Positions 59,507-64,000 of a DNA stretch of 64,000 nt are shown here, piece after piece (the first letter of the stretch is position 1; each line of letters starts with the position of its first letter). Under the pieces are notes generated by a model. The model made no database searches. It saw only the letters and a program-made list of their open reading frames with translations, and was not told the DNA's origin. The stretch comes from Salinispora vitiensis (lineage in GTDB: Bacteria > Actinomycetota > Actinomycetes > Mycobacteriales > Micromonosporaceae). Position numbers and translations under genes: made by a program. The DNA is taken from assembly GCF_000378825.1 (NCBI RefSeq), contig NZ_KB900388.1:1735947-1799946 (forward strand), written 5' to 3'.

Positions 59507-60070
59507 CTAGGTACGTCGCTGCGGTGCCGGCTGATTCAGCAGTGCCCGAAGCGTCGCCAGGCACCGGGCACGAGAAGGGCCAAGGCTGCCGATGGGCACC
59601 GAGAGTGCCGCAGCAGCGATCGCATAGCTGCCCACCGGCTCGAACACCAGCAACCGCAGTAGCTCCTGACAGCGTATCGGCAACTGCCGGTAGGCATGCC
59701 ACAGCTCCGCATCAGTTTCCTCGGCGACCAGCCGCTGCCAAGGCTCCGGCTGTGACTCGTCAATCGGCTCTGACCTCGCGAAATCCGGTGACGGCACCTC
59801 CCACCGGTTGCGCAGTAGGGCAAGGGCCTCTCGACGCGCGGTGGTGGCAAGCCACGCCCCCACCGATCCAGGATCACGTAGCTTGTCCAGATTTTCCACG
59901 AGCCGCAACCAGGTCGCCTGGCTAACGTCCGCGACGTCAGCGTCGTCGAGCCGGAATCCTCGCGCCACCGTGTAGACCAGGCGCGCGTACCGGTCGACCA
60001 GTGCCTCCCACGCCGCCTGATCACCGTTGGCAGCGGCACGCACCAGCTGACCTGCGTCGTCGTCGCTCAT
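59507..60070 (-). CDS. Sigma-70 family (ECF-like) RNA polymerase sigma factor
   Basis: This 187-aa sigma factor has region 2 ('AAWEALVDRYARLVYTVARG', 'DVSQATWLRLVENLDKLRDP', 'GAWLATTARREALALLRNRW') and region 4 ('AYRQLPIRCQELLRLLVFEP', then 'SYAIAAAALSVPIGSLGPSR'). The second helix of the HTH in region 4 is intact. ATG at 60070, 32 bp after the subtilase gene. Together with its small neighbour, a cytoplasmic subtilase and a divergent CHAT protease, it forms a recurrent but, to my knowledge, functionally uncharacterised actinomycete set. Confidence 0.85.
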   Translation of the reverse strand: MSDDDAGQLVRAAANGDQAAWEALVDRYARLVYTVARGFRLDDADVADVSQATWLRLVENLDKLRDPGSVGAWLATTARREALALLRNRWEVPSPDFARSEPIDESQPEPWQRLVAEETDAELWHAYRQLPIRCQELLRLLVFEPVGSYAIAAAALSVPIGSLGPSRARCLATLRALLNQPAPQRRT

Positions 60071-60102
60071 AGACAGACATCGTACAGCGCTACCTGAGCG
60101 CA

Positions 60103-61281
60103 TCAGATCAGCCCGAGGTGGCCTCCAAACCGCTGGTCGGCCGTCCTCAGGTCGGCCATTAGCTGGTTGGCAGCGGTCACCGCGCCGACTTCCGAGTCGA
60201 TCCGCGCGGAGAGTTCGGCAGCCACCCGCGGCGCGGCGAAGGAGGTTCCGCTCCATTGTGCCCACCCCTCCGGGAACAGCGCGTGGTCGATGTATGTGCT
60301 TCGCACGTCCTCGCCGGGCGCGACGATGCTGACCCACGGTCCGGCGTTACTCCAGGAGCAGAGGCTGGTGCCGTCGTGCGCGGCGACCGCCAGGACCTGC
60401 CCACTCCACGACTCGTCGGCATCGGCGAACGCCGCGGGCCAGAACGGGTCGCTGCGGTTGCCGTCGTTGCCGGCGGCGGCGACCACCACCCGGTCGATCC
60501 CGGACAGGGCCTGCTCCAACGCCGCGCGTACGCCGAGCGGTGCGGATCCGTCGGCGGTGAAGCCGCCGAGGGAAAGGTTGATCACCTTGGTGTCCGGGTG
60601 CAGCCGACCAAGGCCGGCGATCAGCTCGTCCTCCGTGCAGACACCAAAGGTGTCCAAGGTACGGATCACCCGTAATACTGCCCGGTCCGTGTGGTTCGCG
60701 ATAACACCACCGATGAAGTTGGCGTGCCCCACGTCGCCGTCGAGCAGCCCATCCTCATCGACATCGGTTTCCGTCTCCACCTCGACACCGTCTGCGGCGA
60801 GGTAGCCGGCCGGGAGCGGGGTCTCGGTCCAGAACCCGGTATCGACGATGGATACCGCGACTCGGCCGGTTTCGGCCGGCATCTTCAACGTCGACGCGGC
60901 GACGGGCGCCGGCGGCCCGAACGGACCTCCATGGTTGAACGGACTGGCCAGGAAGACGTGGTTGGGGCTGACCACCTGGCGGCGGGTTGGACGGTCCGCA
61001 CGCAGCGCGCGGACCGCAGCCGGTACGTCCAGCCCCGGCGCCCGATAGCGCCGCAGGCCCGGCAGTAGCTCCTCGTCGCCGGAGCCAGGCTGCGCGGCCC
61101 GAGCACGTCCGAGATAGCGTTCGGCATCCCGCCGACTGTCTTCAACGACCAACAGCTCGTCGGCGACGAACCACGCCCGGGCGCTACCGCCGACGGCGGT
61201 GTGCGCGAGCTTGGGAAGGCGCTCCAGCCGCGCCCGACGGCGGGCAGCGAATCGGTTGACGCGTTCTGAGGACGGTGGCAT
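60103..61281 (-). CDS. Cytoplasmic subtilisin-like (S8) protease
   Basis: This 392-aa protease has the full triad: Asp147 ('AVSIVDTGFW'), His186 ('GHANFIGGVI') and Ser347 ('WSGTSFAAPRVA'), with Asn272 of the oxyanion hole ('VAAAGNDGNRSD'). The ~140-residue N-terminal extension is basic at first ('RFAARRRARLERLPKL') and is not a signal peptide, so the enzyme probably stays in the cytoplasm, unlike most subtilases. The ATG at 61281 has GAAGGAGAG upstream. It is the first gene of the operon S8-sigma-small protein. A role in regulated cleavage inside the cell is likely; substrate unknown. Confidence 0.85.
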   Translation of the reverse strand: MPPSSERVNRFAARRRARLERLPKLAHTAVGGSARAWFVADELLVVEDSRRDAERYLGRARAAQPGSGDEELLPGLRRYRAPGLDVPAAVRALRADRPTRRQVVSPNHVFLASPFNHGGPFGPPAPVAASTLKMPAETGRVAVSIVDTGFWTETPLPAGYLAADGVEVETETDVDEDGLLDGDVGHANFIGGVIANHTDRAVLRVIRTLDTFGVCTEDELIAGLGRLHPDTKVINLSLGGFTADGSAPLGVRAALEQALSGIDRVVVAAAGNDGNRSDPFWPAAFADADESWSGQVLAVAAHDGTSLCSWSNAGPWVSIVAPGEDVRSTYIDHALFPEGWAQWSGTSFAAPRVAAELSARIDSEVGAVTAANQLMADLRTADQRFGGHLGLI

Positions 61282-61398
61282 CCATCTCTCCTTCGGTAGG
61301 GAATCGACCACACCCACCTGCCGGCGACCGACTGGCGGGCGTTCGCACAAGAGAGGGCGGTGGACCGCTCGTTGATACAAGGTGTGAACAGTGGTTTG

Positions 61399-61414
61399 AG
61401 TCAGGTATCTGACT
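61399..61414. promoter_or_regulatory. Perfect dyad in the divergent S8/CHAT promoter region
   Basis: AGTCAG-GTAT-CTGACT is a perfect palindrome about midway in the 227-bp spacer between the subtilase and CHAT starts. It is the only clear symmetric site I see there and could control both directions. Confidence 0.45.
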
Positions 61415-61508
61415 AATCCTCATCCGACCTGCGGCTAGCCACAGTGGATGGACGAGAAGCTTTGTCGGACTGCTTCTCGGTCGTTCACCGCTGTGCCAAA
61501 ATCCATAG

Positions 61509-64000
61509 GTGATGGACAGCGCCGAACAGATGGACGACAGTCCAGCAGGCAAGGCGCTCCACCTCGTCACCGCCGACCCGGCTCGCGCCGCCGAGCTGGC
61601 GGCTGCCGCGCTCGCCGCTGCCCGTGCGGGCGCGGATCCCGACCAGGAGACCGTGGCGCTGCGGGCACTCGGACTCGCCGCGCGGGAACAACACAACGCA
61701 GATCACGGGCTCCGCCACCTACGCCGGGCCCGCCGCGTGGCCGAGGCCGCCCAACTCCCGGTCCGCGCCGCCGAAGCCCGGATGAGCCTCGCGCTGGTCC
61801 TGGCCGAGGCGGGCCAACCGCAGCAGGCACTGCGCGAGATCGACGCCGCGTCACCGATCCTCCGTGGGCTGCCCGCCGCCCGCCTACAGATGCAGCGGTC
61901 ACTGATCCTCGACCGCCTCGGCCGCTTCGACGAGGCGATGGCCGGCTACACCGATGCGCTGGCCGCCTTCCGACGCAGCGGCGACCGGTTGTGGCAAGCC
62001 CGTGCACTCACCAACAGAGGAGTGCTGCACACCTACCGGGGCAGCCTGCGCCAGGCTGAGGCTGACCTGCGGTCCGCCGAGCGCGGCTACGCGAAGCTCG
62101 ACCAAGAGCTGGCACTGGCCCAGGTCCGCCACAACCTCGGCTTCGTCCTGTCCCGCGCGGGTGACATACCGGGCGCACTGCGCTGGTATGACCTGGCCGA
62201 CCAGTACTTCGCCAGGACCACCCGCCCGGCGATCGCCCTGATGGATCGAGGCGAACTGCTACTGGGGGCCCGGCTACTGCCGGAGGCTCGCGCGGCGGCC
62301 GAGGCCGCCCTGGACGCGGCCCGGGCAAGCCGGATGGGGCTCTACGAGGCACAAGCCCGGCTGATGCTGGCCGAGGTCGCGCTGGCCGAGGCCGACCTGC
62401 CGACCGCCTCGAAGCAGGCACAGGCCGCGTACCGCCTGTTCAGTCGACAGAACCGACCGGCCTGGGCGGCGCTCTCCCGATACGTCAAGCTACGGGCCAG
62501 CTCACCAGACGAGCCGGCGCACCTGCGGCAGTCTCGCTCCGTCGCACGTGCGCTGGCGACGAGCAGCTGGCCGATACCGGCACTCGACGCCCGCCTCTAT
62601 GCCGCCCGGGTCGCCCTCGACCGGGCGCTGTGCACCGGGCAACGCGCGAAGGTCGCCGCCATCGCCGGAGAGTTGAGTGCCATCCGCGCCGCCAGCCGTG
62701 GTGGGCCGGCCCAGCTCCGGGCCCGCGCCTGGCACGCCGAGGCACTCCGCCGAATCGCCACCGGCGACACCGCCGGGGCACGCCGGGCGCTCAACGCGGG
62801 AATGGCACTGCTGGACCGCTACCAGGCAGCCCTCGGCGCCACCGAGCTGCGGGTGATGGCCGGGGTGTACGCCCTGGACCTGGCCAGCACCGGCCTTCGA
62901 CTAGCGGTTCGGGGCGGGCAGGCTCGGGCGATCCTACGCTGGAGTGAGCGGTGGCGAGCCGCCACACTGCGGCTACCCCCCGCCCGGCCTCCGGACGAAG
63001 CCGGGCTCGCGGCCGACCTGGCCGAGCTGCGCCGGACCGTCGACGAAGCCGCCCACACGAGTGCCGCGTTGGGATCGACCCTGCTGCGTCAACAGCGGCT
63101 GATCGAGGAACGGATCCGGACCCGCAGCTGGCAGGCCAGCGGCACCGAGTCTGGTGCGGCGAGCGGGATTCCACTGGACCGGATCGCGGTGGAGCTGGCC
63201 GACCAGACCCTGGTCGAGCTGATCGACATAGACGGCACGCTCCACATCGTCGTCGTGCACGGCGGCCGGTTTCACACCCGGGCGCTGGGTGCGCTCGCCA
63301 CCGTCACCGACGAGCTTCAGGCCCTGCGTTTCGCGCTGCGACGCATCCTGACCAGCCGGGGCTCCGACGACTCCCGGGCGGCGGCAGCGACCGCGGCCCG
63401 GTTCGCGGTGCACCAGCTGGACAACCTGATCTTCGGCGCGATACAGCCGTGGCTCGGCGCCGGCGGACTGGTCCTGGTGCCGGTCGGCGCCCTGCACGCC
63501 ATGCCGTGGGCCCTGCTACCGACCTGTGCCGGGCGACCGGTGACGGTGGTGCCGTCAGCATCGGAGTGGCTCACCGCGTCAGCCCGCCGCCAAGCCGCCC
63601 ACCCGGCGACGACCACTCCGCCCCACCAGCGGAACCCAGTGCTGGTCGCCGGCCCCGGCCTCGCCTATGCCGAGGCGGAGGTGCAGCGGCTGGCGGGCAC
63701 ACTCGCGCCCGTAAAGGTGCTCCTCGGCCCCGACGCGACCGCAGAGGCAGCGCTCGCGGCGCTGGACGGCGCCCCCCTTGCCCACCTCGCCGCACACGGC
63801 ACCTTCCGCACCGACAACCCCATGTTCTCGCACGTACGCCTCGCCGATGGTCCACTGACCGTCTACGACCTGGAGCGGCTCGCCTGCGCGCCCGGGACGG
63901 TGGTGCTCTCCGCCTGCGACGTGGGGCTGTCCGCGGTGCACCCGGGCGAGGAGCTGATGGGGTTGTCCACCGCGCTGCTCCAGCTGGGAACGGCGACGGT
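61509..64000 (+). CDS. TPR-CHAT (caspase-like) protease, 3' end cut by window edge
   Basis: About 830 codons are visible with no stop. Residues ~15-600 are helical TPR-like repeats ('ALRALGLAAREQHNADHGLR', 'AEARMSLALVLAEAGQPQQA', 'ALTNRGVLHTYRGSLRQAEA', 'AQVRHNLGFVLSRAGDIPGA'). The CHAT domain follows, with the caspase-type dyad His762 ('LAHLAAHGTFRTD') and Cys802 ('VVLSACDVGLS'), counting from the ATG at 61512. GTG at 61509 directly precedes that ATG; no ribosome site is visible, so the mRNA may be leaderless. The normal CHAT ending lies beyond the window. It is divergent from the S8-sigma operon. CHAT-TPR proteins elsewhere act as regulated proteases in immunity (for example Craspase), but no CRISPR element is present here. 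Confidence 0.85.
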   Translation, partial: MMDSAEQMDDSPAGKALHLVTADPARAAELAAAALAAARAGADPDQETVALRALGLAAREQHNADHGLRHLRRARRVAEAAQLPVRAAEARMSLALVLAEAGQPQQALREIDAASPILRGLPAARLQMQRSLILDRLGRFDEAMAGYTDALAAFRRSGDRLWQARALTNRGVLHTYRGSLRQAEADLRSAERGYAKLDQELALAQVRHNLGFVLSRAGDIPGALRWYDLADQYFARTTRPAIALMDRGELLLGARLLPEARAAAEAALDAARASRMGLYEAQARLMLAEVALAEADLPTASKQAQAAYRLFSRQNRPAWAALSRYVKLRASSPDEPAHLRQSRSVARALATSSWPIPALDARLYAARVALDRALCTGQRAKVAAIAGELSAIRAASRGGPAQLRARAWHAEALRRIATGDTAGARRALNAGMALLDRYQAALGATELRVMAGVYALDLASTGLRLAVRGGQARAILRWSERWRAATLRLPPARPPDEAGLAADLAELRRTVDEAAHTSAALGSTLLRQQRLIEERIRTRSWQASGTESGAASGIPLDRIAVELADQTLVELIDIDGTLHIVVVHGGRFHTRALGALATVTDELQALRFALRRILTSRGSDDSRAAAATAARFAVHQLDNLIFGAIQPWLGAGGLVLVPVGALHAMPWALLPTCAGRPVTVVPSASEWLTASARRQAAHPATTTPPHQRNPVLVAGPGLAYAEAEVQRLAGTLAPVKVLLGPDATAEAALAALDGAPLAHLAAHGTFRTDNPMFSHVRLADGPLTVYDLERLACAPGTVVLSACDVGLSAVHPGEELMGLSTALLQLGTAT

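Noticed and set aside
59000..64000. Type III-E CRISPR (Craspase) locus
   Set aside because: The TPR-CHAT protein and sigma factor are suggestive, but there is no repeat array, no Cas7-11-like gene and no Csx30/31-like gene in the visible part.

Overview
This is a 64 kb stretch of an actinomycete chromosome with very high GC and strong third-position GC bias. Several features point to Micromonosporaceae (Micromonospora or Salinispora type): GTG starts and GTGA/ATGA overlaps are common, DUF397/DUF5753 regulators are present, fabG1-inhA-hemH are in mycobacterial order, and there is a MurD2/MurL-like pair. The family assignment is inference; no rRNA or other taxonomic marker lies in the window. 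I found no tRNA, rRNA, insertion sequence, integrase or CRISPR array.

Layout. 0-3.9 kb: an N-acetylglucosamine/chitobiose-type ABC importer (ngcEFG-like) behind an RpiR-type regulator with a probable operator. 4.4-10.8 kb: a secreted lysozyme-like protein, a membrane acyltransferase, an aminotransferase/MmsA pair and small membrane proteins. 10.9-16.5 kb: AraC/NmrA-like, SDR, a MerR regulator fused to HEAT repeats next to a HEAT-only protein, and asparaginase. 16.7-23.1 kb: an uncharacterised cluster of two small YbaB-like proteins, a membrane-anchored protein, a WXG/ESAT-6-like protein, a large P-loop NTPase and a membrane-anchored type I periplasmic-binding-like protein. 23.2-28.6 kb: divergent murD2/murL, PucR and TrmH. 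28.8-35 kb: XRE-NACHT-membrane protein, secreted S1 protease, DUF397/DUF5753 pair, APH-like kinase and two small proteins.

35-47.3 kb is mainly housekeeping: class A PBP, AhpD-like protein, SPFH/NfeD pair, DUF3097, an ECF sigma factor coupled to a membrane protein with a signal-peptidase fold lacking both catalytic residues, a HAD phosphatase and hemH/inhA/fabG1. 47.4-58.9 kb: a long leader with a 17-codon upstream ORF before a 28-residue membrane protein, an S26-like lipoprotein, moxR-DUF58-VWA, two PH-domain membrane proteins, a PAP2 remnant, an FlK-like thioesterase with an MBL hydrolase, MarR/MFS, and a secreted chitin/cellulose-active LPMO. The LPMO and ngc importer could serve the same chitin-to-GlcNAc route.

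59-64 kb holds the strongest candidate for an undescribed system. A cytoplasmic subtilase, a sigma-70 family factor and a small sigma-associated protein are arranged as one operon. It is divergent from a TPR-CHAT (caspase-like) protease that runs off the window end. The gene content is reminiscent of the TPR-CHAT/sigma arrangement of type III-E CRISPR, but no CRISPR is present. A proteolysis-controlled transcription switch is the working hypothesis. All functional calls come from reading translations and motifs by eye; no database search was run.
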